A stretch of DNA of 64,000 nt, taken from positions 1,178,001-1,242,000 of the forward strand of contig NZ_LWLN01000001.1 of the NCBI RefSeq assembly GCF_001953745.1, read 5' to 3'. Origin of the DNA: Natrinema saccharevitans. Its GTDB lineage: Archaea > Halobacteriota > Halobacteria > Halobacteriales > Natrialbaceae. Below the pieces are notes generated by a model. The model saw only the letters and a program-made list of their open reading frames with translations, made no database searches and was not told the origin of the DNA. Positions 7,988 through 15,600 of the stretch are shown in pieces. The position numbers and the translations under genes are program-made. Within the stretch, counting starts at the first letter, position 1; each line of letters begins with the position of its first letter.

Positions 7988-8632
7988 TCACCCCGTTATC
8001 AGCGAACTCGCGACGAGTCGCCGCAGCCCGCGTTGCAGCCGCGAGGACACCGCTTGCCGGCTGATGTCGAGTTCGTCGGCGAGATCGGCCTGCGTGGCCT
8101 TCCGCGGCGAGTCGAAGTAGCCCCGGGAGTAGGCCAGTACCAGCGCGGTCCGCTGGCCCTCGGTGAGATCGTATTCGCCGTCCGACTCGAGCGGCGAGAG
8201 CGCGTGTAGTTGCGCGAGCCGAACCGGAATGTCGTTCGCACGGCAGTACGTCTGGAACTCGGCGACCGCCGCTTGGTCGGCGCTTCTGACTTCGAACGTC
8301 CAGTTCTCGCTGTCGCCGAACCCAGAGAGGAGCGTCACGTCGGTCTCGACGAGTCCGGTGAGGACGCTCGCGTAGTCCAGGTTCCAGTCGATGCGGACGA
8401 ACAGTTGCGCCTCCAGTCGGTCGATTATTTTGACCGTCTCGATCCCCTCGTCCTCGCTCAGATCGGCCGTCAACTCGTCGATCCCGGCCGCGGAAATCCA
8501 GAAGTAGGGAACGACGGCGTCGTCCGTCGGGACGACTCGGTCCAGTTCGATGGTCGCGTCGGGGAACGCCTCGAAGACGGCGGTCAACGGGAACTCGGTC
8601 CGGTCGATGGTGAACGACGCCTCGATAGCCAT
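7988..8632 (-). CDS. HTH_10 (bacterio-opsin activator-like) transcription regulator
   Basis: 214 residues. The N-terminal half (about 1-155) is the strand-rich Bat/DmsR-type sensing domain without an obvious cofactor motif. The C-terminus carries the HTH_10 DNA-binding domain (LTEGQRTALVLAYSRGYFDSPRKAT, then LADELDISRQAVSSRLQRGLRRL). Single-domain proteins of this kind are common haloarchaeal one-component regulators. The ATG at 8630-8632 is chosen because the domain starts at once (MAIEASFTIDRTEF); longer frames upstream are Arg/Pro-rich. It lies just upstream of the HalOD1/DUF7344 pair in the same direction, which may be its target. Confidence 0.88.
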   Translation of the reverse strand: MAIEASFTIDRTEFPLTAVFEAFPDATIELDRVVPTDDAVVPYFWISAAGIDELTADLSEDEGIETVKIIDRLEAQLFVRIDWNLDYASVLTGLVETDVTLLSGFGDSENWTFEVRSADQAAVAEFQTYCRANDIPVRLAQLHALSPLESDGEYDLTEGQRTALVLAYSRGYFDSPRKATQADLADELDISRQAVSSRLQRGLRRLVASSLITG

Positions 8633-8766
8633 ACTCGTGAGAGGTGCCGACACACCGTGAACGATCGGGTTGCGGTGCCGTCGGACCGTCGATCGGTGCC
8701 GCCTCGCGACGCTCGGTGATCCCTCGGACCACCAACGTATTTCCCCTCCACGCCGAATGCACACGC

Positions 8767-9243
8767 ATGAGCGGACCCGAGGGAATCGGCCGCGAACCGG
8801 CCGGCGACGATCCGTGGACCCGACTCCGCGAGAACGCCACGGGGATCGTCTCGTTGCTCGTGACGGCGATCTGGCTGGGGGCGATGTTCACCGGACAGGA
8901 CTGGTGGCTCGCGGCGTTGCTCGTCGGCTACATCGCCGTCGTCCCGCTGGTGGCGATCCTGTTCGGCGACGAGGCCGACCGCGAGGAGTGGGCCGACGAC
9001 TACCTCTCGTCGGATGACGCCGACCGATCCGAGCCGACGGCCGACACCGAGACGAGCCCGCGCGACGCCCTCGAGACGCTGCGCGAGCGCTACGCCGCGG
9101 GGGAACTGAGCGACGAGCAGTTCGAGCGCAAACTCGAGCGGCTGCTGGACACGGAGACGCTCGAGGACGCCCAGGAGTGGACGCGGGAGCGCGACCGGCG
9201 TGACGACGCGGTTCGCGATCGGGACCTCGAGTACGATCGCTGA
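8767..9243 (+). CDS. SHOCT-domain membrane protein
   Basis: 158 residues. Two adjacent membrane helices (about 28-63, ATGIVSLLVTAIWLGAMF and WLAALLVGYIAVVPLVAIL) are followed by an acidic linker and a short SHOCT motif (LETLRERYAAGELSDEQFERKLERLL, about 104-130). The SHOCT motif is a small helical oligomerisation module, and proteins with this layout are abundant in haloarchaea with no assigned function. The ATG at 8767 is chosen because the residues upstream are not conserved-looking. It ends 2 nt before the convergent mnhG stop. Confidence 0.85.
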   Translation: MSGPEGIGREPAGDDPWTRLRENATGIVSLLVTAIWLGAMFTGQDWWLAALLVGYIAVVPLVAILFGDEADREEWADDYLSSDDADRSEPTADTETSPRDALETLRERYAAGELSDEQFERKLERLLDTETLEDAQEWTRERDRRDDAVRDRDLEYDR

Positions 9244-9244
9244 G

Positions 9245-9619
9245 TCAATCGTCGCCCGGCTCGGCCTCGTCCGTTCGCTCGGTGCGGTCGGGTCGTTCGA
9301 CGGCGTCGGGATCGGGCCAGGTGACGCTCCCGAGGAACGGGACGCCGATCTGTTCTGCGGCCCGGGCGATCATGTGGGTGCCCGTCGGCACCGTCAGGAA
9401 CAGGAAGCCGATGCCGATGAGGGCGGTCAGTCCCTCCGAGCCGGGGCCGAACTCGACGAAGCCGGCCAGGAAGATCGCGGCGGTGCCGAGCGTCGTGGGC
9501 TTGCTCGTGGCGTGCATCCGGTTGTAGACGTTGGGCAGGCGAAGCAATCCGATCGTCCCGACGGTCAGGAAGAAGACCCCGATAGCGATCAGGGCGATGA
9601 CGACGGCGGCGTGGATCAT
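9245..9619 (-). CDS. mnhG: Na+/H+ antiporter subunit MnhG (MrpG)
   Basis: 124 residues with three membrane helices. The signature FLTVGTIGLLRLPNVYNRMHATSKPTTLGT belongs to MnhG/MrpG/PhaG. The subunit is part of the hetero-oligomeric Mrp antiporter that exchanges Na+ for H+ across the cytoplasmic membrane. It is the last gene of the operon; its ATG overlaps the mnhF TGA (ATGA). The C-terminal tail is polar and acidic, as usual in haloarchaea. Confidence 0.95.
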   Translation of the reverse strand: MIHAAVVIALIAIGVFFLTVGTIGLLRLPNVYNRMHATSKPTTLGTAAIFLAGFVEFGPGSEGLTALIGIGFLFLTVPTGTHMIARAAEQIGVPFLGSVTWPDPDAVERPDRTERTDEAEPGDD

Positions 9620-9906
9620 TCGATCACCTCCCCGTCGGTGACGAACTTGGCGACGGCGACGGTCGCGATGAAGCCGATGATCGCCAGCACGAGGCTCACC
9701 GTGATAAAGAGGCCCCGGCCGGTCAGCAGCGCGAAGAGGACCGCGATCGCGATGACGTTGGTCGCGATGGCATCGAGCGCGATCACCCGGTCCGGGTTCG
9801 TCGGCCCGCGGATCACCCGGTAGCCACAGGCGACACAGAGGGCACTGACCACGACGAGCGCGGCCCGGATCGCCGTCTCGAGGACGGCGGGATCGCTCTC
9901 AGTCAT
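9616..9906 (-). CDS. mnhF: Na+/H+ antiporter subunit MnhF (MrpF)
   Basis: 96 residues, three membrane helices, with the family pattern YRVIRGPTNPDRVIALDAIATN. The start is decided by a clear Shine-Dalgarno GGAGGTG ending about 6 nt before the ATG at 9904-9906, whereas the in-frame GTG at 9915 lies inside that SD. The gene overlaps the end of mnhE by 8 nt and the start of mnhG by 4 nt. It is a small membrane subunit of the Mrp complex. Confidence 0.94.
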   Translation of the reverse strand: MTESDPAVLETAIRAALVVVSALCVACGYRVIRGPTNPDRVIALDAIATNVIAIAVLFALLTGRGLFITVSLVLAIIGFIATVAVAKFVTDGEVIE

Positions 9907-10504
9907 CGCCGACACCTCCCCGTTGGCGGTCCGCCGTACTATCCCTTTCCCCGCCGGAGACGACGATCGAACGTGGTTCGTCGTCGGGCGATGCGTTCTC
10001 GTCGAACAGTTCGAGGGCGTAGTCCTCCCAGGTCCGGATCGGCTCGGCGATCGCCTCGGGGTTCCGGCCGTCGACGCCGTGGACGTACAGGGCGTTGGTC
10101 TCGTCGTCGTAGTCCAGGGTCACGGTCCCGGGCGTGATCGTGATGCTGTTGGCGATGACCGTGACCGCGACGTCGGACTCGACCCGCAGCGGCACCAGGA
10201 TCACCTCGGGCTCGATCGGCATCCCCGGCGAGAGGACCCGGTAGGCGACGTCGACGTTCGCCCGGAGGAGTTCCCGCGTGAACGCCCCCAGATAGAGCCC
10301 GGCGTAGGGGAGCGCACGAAGGCCACGCCCGAGATCGAGTCGTCGGCCGTAGAGCCGGCGGAACACGTACGCGATCGGCAGCCCGACGATCAGTCCCGCC
10401 AGAAAGCCCCGAACGAGCGAGATCGGCGTCAGCGGCTGGCCGACGACGAACACCCACAGGACGGCGAAGACGACGCCGACGACCGGCCAGGTGCGAACTC
10501 TCAT
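9899..10504 (-). CDS. mnhE: Na+/H+ antiporter subunit MnhE (MrpE)
   Basis: 201 residues. Two N-terminal membrane segments are followed by the conserved cytosolic part (ELLRANVDVAYRVLSPGMPIEP and TPGTVTLDYDDETNALYVHGVD), characteristic of MnhE. The C-terminal 30 residues are a low-complexity, charged extension. Its ATG overlaps the mnhD TAA by one base (TAATG), so translation is coupled. Confidence 0.95.
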   Translation of the reverse strand: MRVRTWPVVGVVFAVLWVFVVGQPLTPISLVRGFLAGLIVGLPIAYVFRRLYGRRLDLGRGLRALPYAGLYLGAFTRELLRANVDVAYRVLSPGMPIEPEVILVPLRVESDVAVTVIANSITITPGTVTLDYDDETNALYVHGVDGRNPEAIAEPIRTWEDYALELFDENASPDDEPRSIVVSGGERDSTADRQRGGVGDD

Positions 10505-12165
10505 TAGTGGTCACCCCCGCTCGAGCCGTCGAGATCGCTCACTTCCTGTGGGTCGACCGCGTCGACGTAGGCATCGGTGTCGAGGGCGGCCTCCGCGGCC
10601 GTTTCCGCGAACTCGTAGACGGGATCGAAGCCGATCCCGACCACGACGATGGTCGCCGCCAGAACCGCGAGGACGCCGACCTGAACCGGGTCGATCGTCG
10701 CCGCGTCGACGGCGTCGGTCCGAGCGCCCCAGAAGCTCCGGTTCCACATGCGGGTCGCGTACGCGATGGTCAACAGCGAGCCGACCAGCAGGAGGACGAT
10801 GACGGGGCCGGCCCGCGCCCGCGCCGCGACGTCGAAGACGAGGAACTTACCGAAAAAGCCCGACAGCGGCGGGATGCCGACGAGCGCGAGCGAGGCGATA
10901 AAGACCGCGATCGCCAGCGGCGGCGACCGGCCGGCCAGCCCGCCGAGATCGGTAAAGCGGCTCGTCCCCGTCGCCGAGCGCACGGTCCCGACCGCGAGAA
11001 AGAGCAATCCCTTCGCCAGCGTGTGATTCAGCGCGAACACCAGCGCGGCGATGATCGCGAACTCGCGAAGCGCCGGATCGACCGTCGTCGCCGCGATCCC
11101 GACCGGGACGGCGATGAACCCGACCTGTCCGATGCTCGAGTAGGCGAACACGCCCTCCATGGAGTCGCGGCCGACGGCCCCGATCCCGCCGACGAGGATA
11201 CTGCCGGCGCCCATGACGAGCAGCGCCGCGCCGACGAACGGCAGCGGCGAGTCGCCGGCGATCGCGGCGTCGACGACCGGCAGCGGGAGGTCGACGGCGA
11301 CCTCGGCACCGGCGAAGACGGTAAAGGAAAGCCGGATGATCGCGTAGATGCCGACCTTCTTGGTCGCGCCGGCCAGCAGGGCGGTGATCTGGGGCGGCGC
11401 GGCCCGGTAGGCCGTCGGGATCCAGAACTGGAAGGGGACCAGACCGGCCTTGATGGCAAACACCGACAGGAGCATGCCGAGCAGGCCGACGACGGGCACG
11501 GGCTCGAGGCCGTAGGCCGCGGGGTCGGCGAGCCGCTGGGCGAGATCGGCCATGTTGAGCGTGCCGGTCGTCGCGTAGATCCCGCCGACCCCGAGCAGGA
11601 AGACGGCGCTCGCAAGCAGGTTCAACGCGACGTACCAGAACGCGGCGCGGGTGTGCTGGGGGCCGCCGCTGTAGGCGACGAAGACGTAGCTGGCCATCAG
11701 CATGACCTCGAACCAGACGAAGAGGTTAAAAAGGTCGCCGGTGAGGAACGCGCCCGTCACGCCCAGCGCGAGGAAGTGAAAGAGCGGGAAGTAGTAACTA
11801 CGGCCTTCCCCGCCGGGGAGCCGACGAGTGGAGAAGACCAACGATCCGATCCCCAGCACGGCGACCATCGTCAGCATGAACGCCGAGAGGCCGTCCGCGA
11901 CCAGCGTGATCCCGAAGGGGGCCGGCCAGTCGCCGACCTGGTAGGTCGCGATCCCCGGCGCCGAGGGCGCGAGGACGATATACCAGTCGATCGCCGCCAC
12001 GGCGAGCCCGTAGGCGACGCCGGCCGCGAGGCTCACGGCCGCTCGAGCCCGGGGGTGGCGGCCGAGAAACAGCGTCGCGGCGGCCGCGACCAGGACGATC
12101 AGCATCGGCGCGATCACGAGCTGTGATTCGGTTCCGACCGGCGTCGCGGTCAGCGTCGTCGTCAT
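10504..12165 (-). CDS. mnhD: Na+/H+ antiporter subunit MnhD (MrpD)
   Basis: 553 residues and about 14 membrane helices of the ND2/ND4/ND5 (proton-conducting antiporter) fold. Visible landmarks are the FNLFVWFEVMLMASYVF segment, the lysine-bearing KAGLVPFQFWIPTAYRAAP in TM7, the TM8 lysine in LLAGATKKVGIYAIIR, and HTLAKGLLFLAVG. These match the ion-translocating MrpD subunit. It is encoded between mnhC and mnhE, with 4-nt and 1-nt overlaps. Confidence 0.95.
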   Translation of the reverse strand: MTTTLTATPVGTESQLVIAPMLIVLVAAAATLFLGRHPRARAAVSLAAGVAYGLAVAAIDWYIVLAPSAPGIATYQVGDWPAPFGITLVADGLSAFMLTMVAVLGIGSLVFSTRRLPGGEGRSYYFPLFHFLALGVTGAFLTGDLFNLFVWFEVMLMASYVFVAYSGGPQHTRAAFWYVALNLLASAVFLLGVGGIYATTGTLNMADLAQRLADPAAYGLEPVPVVGLLGMLLSVFAIKAGLVPFQFWIPTAYRAAPPQITALLAGATKKVGIYAIIRLSFTVFAGAEVAVDLPLPVVDAAIAGDSPLPFVGAALLVMGAGSILVGGIGAVGRDSMEGVFAYSSIGQVGFIAVPVGIAATTVDPALREFAIIAALVFALNHTLAKGLLFLAVGTVRSATGTSRFTDLGGLAGRSPPLAIAVFIASLALVGIPPLSGFFGKFLVFDVAARARAGPVIVLLLVGSLLTIAYATRMWNRSFWGARTDAVDAATIDPVQVGVLAVLAATIVVVGIGFDPVYEFAETAAEAALDTDAYVDAVDPQEVSDLDGSSGGDH

Positions 12166-12515
12166 TCGCGATCACCCAGTTCCGTCACGTCCAACGTGTC
12201 GTGTTCCTCGTAGACCCGATACGACAGCACGAGCGCGAACGCCGTCATGCCGAAGCCGATGACGATCGCGGTCAACACCAGCGCCTGAACCAGCGGATCG
12301 GCCGTCTCCGGCACGCCCTCGCCGTGACCGGCGAGTACCGGCACCGAGTCGGCGGTCGCCGGCGCGATCCCGCCCATCGCCAGCAGGTAGACGTTCGCGG
12401 CCTGACTGATGATCGCCAGCCCCCAGACGACCCGGATCAGATCCCGCCGCAGGAGCAGGAACGTTCCCAGCGCGAACAGCGCGCCGACCGCGGCCGCCAG
12501 GGCGATCGCGGTCAT
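12162..12515 (-). CDS. mnhC: Na+/H+ antiporter subunit MnhC (MrpC)
   Basis: 117 residues with three helices, homologous to NuoK. The typical MnhC pattern RRDLIRVVWGLAIISQAANVYLLAMG is present, then DPLVQALVLTAIVIGFG. The ATG at 12513-12515 overlaps the mnhB TGA (ATGA). Longer in-frame extension upstream reads through mnhB and is rejected. Membrane subunit of the Mrp complex. Confidence 0.94.
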   Translation of the reverse strand: MTAIALAAAVGALFALGTFLLLRRDLIRVVWGLAIISQAANVYLLAMGGIAPATADSVPVLAGHGEGVPETADPLVQALVLTAIVIGFGMTAFALVLSYRVYEEHDTLDVTELGDRE

Positions 12516-12976
12516 TCGGCACCCACCACCGAGAGGATCGTGAGCAGTCCACCGACGACGACGCAGTAGACCCCGAAGTCGAAGGCCAGCGCGCTCGCGA
12601 CCTCGAGGTGGTCGTAGATCGGGACTCCCTCGAGCATGACGAACGTCTGGGTCAGGAAGGGACGGTCGAAGACCAGCGGGGCGAGGCCGCTCGCGACCGC
12701 GATCGCGAAGCCGTATGCGAACAGGCGGCGATACGCCAGTACGACGCGGTCCCGCGAGGGCCCCTTCCCGGGATCGACCTCGCGGCCGAGGACCCCCCGC
12801 TCCAGGAAGTCCAGTCCGAACGCCATGTAGACGATCCCGAACGCCGTCACCGTGAGGACGCCGCCGATGAACCCGCCGCCGGGCAGGTTGTGCCCCTCGA
12901 CGAACAACGAGATCGCGACGACGAGGACGATCGGGACGATCGCCCGCGCGGTCGTCCGCATGATGACCGTCGTCAC
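12512..12976 (-). CDS. mnhB: Na+/H+ antiporter subunit MnhB (MrpB)
   Basis: 154 residues with four helices. The hallmark GHNLPGGGFIGGVLTVTAFG of the MnhB/MbhH domain is clear. In Bacillus-type Mrp this subunit follows MrpA, as here. It overlaps both neighbours by 4 nt, so all seven subunits are likely made from one transcript. Confidence 0.95.
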   Translation of the reverse strand: MTTVIMRTTARAIVPIVLVVAISLFVEGHNLPGGGFIGGVLTVTAFGIVYMAFGLDFLERGVLGREVDPGKGPSRDRVVLAYRRLFAYGFAIAVASGLAPLVFDRPFLTQTFVMLEGVPIYDHLEVASALAFDFGVYCVVVGGLLTILSVVGAE

Positions 12977-15438
12977 GCATCCTCACCTCCGCTGGGGCCG
13001 CCGTCGGTGCCGGCGTCGGCGGCGTCGTCGACGGTCGGTCCGCCGACGCTCGAGTCGGCGCGGGATCCGTCGTCGCCGGCGGAACTCGCGTCGCCGCGAC
13101 CGCGCATGACGATCAGCGTCAGGATCGAGATCGAGGCGAGCGCGATCACGGCGAGTTCGCCGAGCGTGTCGAAGCCGCGGAAGTCGACCAGCGTCACGTT
13201 GACGATGTTGGTCCCGCCGCCGCCCGGAACCGCCTGCTCGGCGTAGGCGCGGGCGATCTCGGTCGGGCCGTCGGGCCGGGCGTCGGTCGTGACCAGAATC
13301 GTCACGAAGACGGTCGCGCCGACGGCGACCGAGAGGGCGGCGTCGCGGGCGACCCGCCCGACCTCGATCTCGTAGCGTTCGGGGATCTCCTCGACGACCA
13401 GCAGGAAGATCACCAGCACGAGCGTCTCGACGACCAGTTGGGTCAGCGCGAGGTCGGGCGCGCTCGCGAGGATGTAGAAGATGGCGATCATGAAGCCGAG
13501 GATCGAGAGCGTGAGGATCCCGGCGATGTGGGTGTCGGCGCGTGCGACCGCGACCGCGCCGATCACCGCCACGAGCAACACCAGCGCGATCGGGACCGTG
13601 ACCTCGAGTCCCATCGTCGTCGGGACGATGGCACCGGCGGCGACGAATCCGGCGAGAGCCAGCGCGCAGGTCGCCGCCAGCGTCCACGTCGCGTACGTCC
13701 GGAGGTGGCCGTTGTGGACCCACTCCGCGAACGCTCGCCCCTCGTCGGAGAGACCCTCGACGACGCGGTCGTACCACCAGTTCGCGCGGATCGGCGGGAC
13801 CGCTTTCAGCCCCGCCCGGACGCCGTCGTGGATCCGTCCGTAGGCCGGGTACGCGAGGACGCCGGCCCCGATCGTGACCGCGCTCATCCCGACCGGTGTC
13901 GAGTACGAAGTCGGCAGGCCGACGTGCATCGCGTGGGGGTCGACCGCCGTCGCCTCGAGCCCCGACTGGACGACGAGGTCGACCGCTCGCTGCGGGTCGA
14001 CGCTGACGGCCGCGGCCAGCAGCGCGAGGACGGCCGGCGGGGCGAGTAGGCTCACCGGCGGGCGGTGGACGTGGCCGAGCGCGTCGGGTCGCTCGCCGAC
14101 GAACAGGGAGAGAAAGCGCAGCGAGTAGAGGACGGTGAAGATACTGCCGAAGACGGCGACGGCTGGATAGAGCCAGCCCAGCACGCCGATCTCGTGGTGG
14201 TGGCTCGCCTCGACGGCGGCCTCGAAGAGCAGTTCCTTGGAGTAGAAGCCGTTGAAGGGCGGGATGCCGGCCATGCTGAGCGCGACGACGCCCGTGATCG
14301 CCGCCGTGACGGGGAGGTCGTGACGGAGCCCACCGAGCTCCTCGATTTCGCGGGTCCCTGCCTCGTGGGCGACGATGCCGGCGACGAGGAAGAGTGCGGC
14401 CTTGAACAGCGCGTGGTTGAGGAGGTGGAAGACGCCGGTTTCAGCGCCGTAAACGGACGTGAAGCCGAAGCCGGCGACCATCAGTCCGAGGTGGCTCGCG
14501 GTCGAGTAGGCGAGCAGTTCCTTGATGTCGGTCGCGGCGACCGCCATGATCGCACAGACGGTCATCGTCGTCAGCCCGAGCGTCGCGAAGAGAAAGAGCC
14601 ACTCCTCGCCGACGAGCATGGGCCGGACGCGACCGATGAAGTAGACGCCCACCTTGACCATCGTCGCCGAGTGGAGGAAGGCGGAGACCGGCGTCGGGGC
14701 CGCCATCGCGTTGGGCAGCCAGAAGTGGACCGGCACCTGCGCGGACTTGGTGCCCGCGCCGATCGCGAGCAGGCCGAGCACCGGGAGGAACAGCCCCCGC
14801 TCCCGCAAGGCGTTGCGCATGGTATCGGGGTTCTCGAGCATCGTCGCGAGGTCGAACGCGGCCCCCGGGCCGAGGACGTCGCCGGCGACGATCGAGAGCA
14901 AGAGGAGGCCGACGAGCAGGAACAGGCCGCCGCCGACGGTGATGAACATGGCCATCCGGGCGGCGTACTGCGAGGAGTCGTCGGCGGTGTAGTAGCCGAT
15001 CAGGACGAACGACGCGAGGCTCGTGAGTTCCCAGAAGAGAAAGACCGCGATCAGATCGGCGGCCAGCGCGACGCCGACGATCGACCCCATGAACGCGAGC
15101 AGCGCGGCGTAGTATCGCGGGAGGCCGGCCTGACCGTGCATGTACGCCGGCGAGTAGGTGAACACGAGCGCGCCGATGCCGGTGGCAAGCATCGCGAACA
15201 GCAGCGCCCAGCCGTCCACGTAGAACTGGAGCGCGACGTTCAACGACGGGATCCACTCGAGGGCGACGCTTCCCTCGGTGCCGTACTGCGTGGCGAGCAG
15301 CCCGAACGACGCCAGCGCGACGGCGGTCCCGAGGAACCCGGTTCGCTCTCCGAAAACGCGGAACGCAAGCGGCGTCAGTGCTGCCGCGACGAACGGCAAC
15401 GCGACCGCGGCGACGACGACCGCCAGGTCGGGAGACAT
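12973..15438 (-). CDS. mnhA: Na+/H+ antiporter subunit MnhA (MrpA)
   Basis: 821 residues. An ND5-like antiporter domain occupies about 1-500 (GLPRYYAALLAFMGSIVGVA, FLFWELTSLASFVLIGYYT, AQVPVHFWLPNAMAAPTPVSA, HALFKAALFLVAGI). It is followed by a lateral stretch and then DUF4040/MbhD-like and MbhE-like helices (about 610-780: APDLALTQLVVETLVLVIF, then NVTLVDFRGFDTLGE). This is the large MrpA organisation. A disordered acidic tail follows. It is first in the seven-gene operon; on the coding strand a CTTAAG TATA-like element near 15468-15474 lies about 30 bp before the ATG. Confidence 0.95.
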   Translation of the reverse strand: MSPDLAVVVAAVALPFVAAALTPLAFRVFGERTGFLGTAVALASFGLLATQYGTEGSVALEWIPSLNVALQFYVDGWALLFAMLATGIGALVFTYSPAYMHGQAGLPRYYAALLAFMGSIVGVALAADLIAVFLFWELTSLASFVLIGYYTADDSSQYAARMAMFITVGGGLFLLVGLLLLSIVAGDVLGPGAAFDLATMLENPDTMRNALRERGLFLPVLGLLAIGAGTKSAQVPVHFWLPNAMAAPTPVSAFLHSATMVKVGVYFIGRVRPMLVGEEWLFLFATLGLTTMTVCAIMAVAATDIKELLAYSTASHLGLMVAGFGFTSVYGAETGVFHLLNHALFKAALFLVAGIVAHEAGTREIEELGGLRHDLPVTAAITGVVALSMAGIPPFNGFYSKELLFEAAVEASHHHEIGVLGWLYPAVAVFGSIFTVLYSLRFLSLFVGERPDALGHVHRPPVSLLAPPAVLALLAAAVSVDPQRAVDLVVQSGLEATAVDPHAMHVGLPTSYSTPVGMSAVTIGAGVLAYPAYGRIHDGVRAGLKAVPPIRANWWYDRVVEGLSDEGRAFAEWVHNGHLRTYATWTLAATCALALAGFVAAGAIVPTTMGLEVTVPIALVLLVAVIGAVAVARADTHIAGILTLSILGFMIAIFYILASAPDLALTQLVVETLVLVIFLLVVEEIPERYEIEVGRVARDAALSVAVGATVFVTILVTTDARPDGPTEIARAYAEQAVPGGGGTNIVNVTLVDFRGFDTLGELAVIALASISILTLIVMRGRGDASSAGDDGSRADSSVGGPTVDDAADAGTDGGPSGGEDA

Positions 15439-15600
15439 TCGGTACGCCGAGGATAGGGTGAGACGTCCCTTAAGCGATTACCTTTCGGAAGCCCGACTGG
15501 TGGACGGAAACGCCACACACGGATCGGACGGTCGCGACGGGAGGGGCCCGGATCGAAGAGTCCGACACGCTTATTCGCGAACGGCGACCATTCGTACGTA
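15439..15600. promoter_or_regulatory. Divergent promoter region of the mnh operon and elp3
   Basis: This 162-bp region separates two divergent transcripts. For elp3, a CTTATTC TATA-like box at about 15569-15575 lies about 27 bp before the GTG at 15601. For mnhA, a CTTAAG element near 15468-15474 lies about 30 bp before its ATG. Both spacings predict leaderless or nearly leaderless transcripts. Confidence 0.55.

Noticed and set aside
9906-9915. GTG at 9915 as the start of mnhF
   Set aside because: It lies within the GGAGGTG Shine-Dalgarno sequence that correctly spaces the ATG at 9906.
10507-12126. 539-codon plus-strand open frame opposite mnhD
   Set aside because: Translation is Arg/Asp-rich and low complexity, antisense to a conserved antiporter subunit gene.
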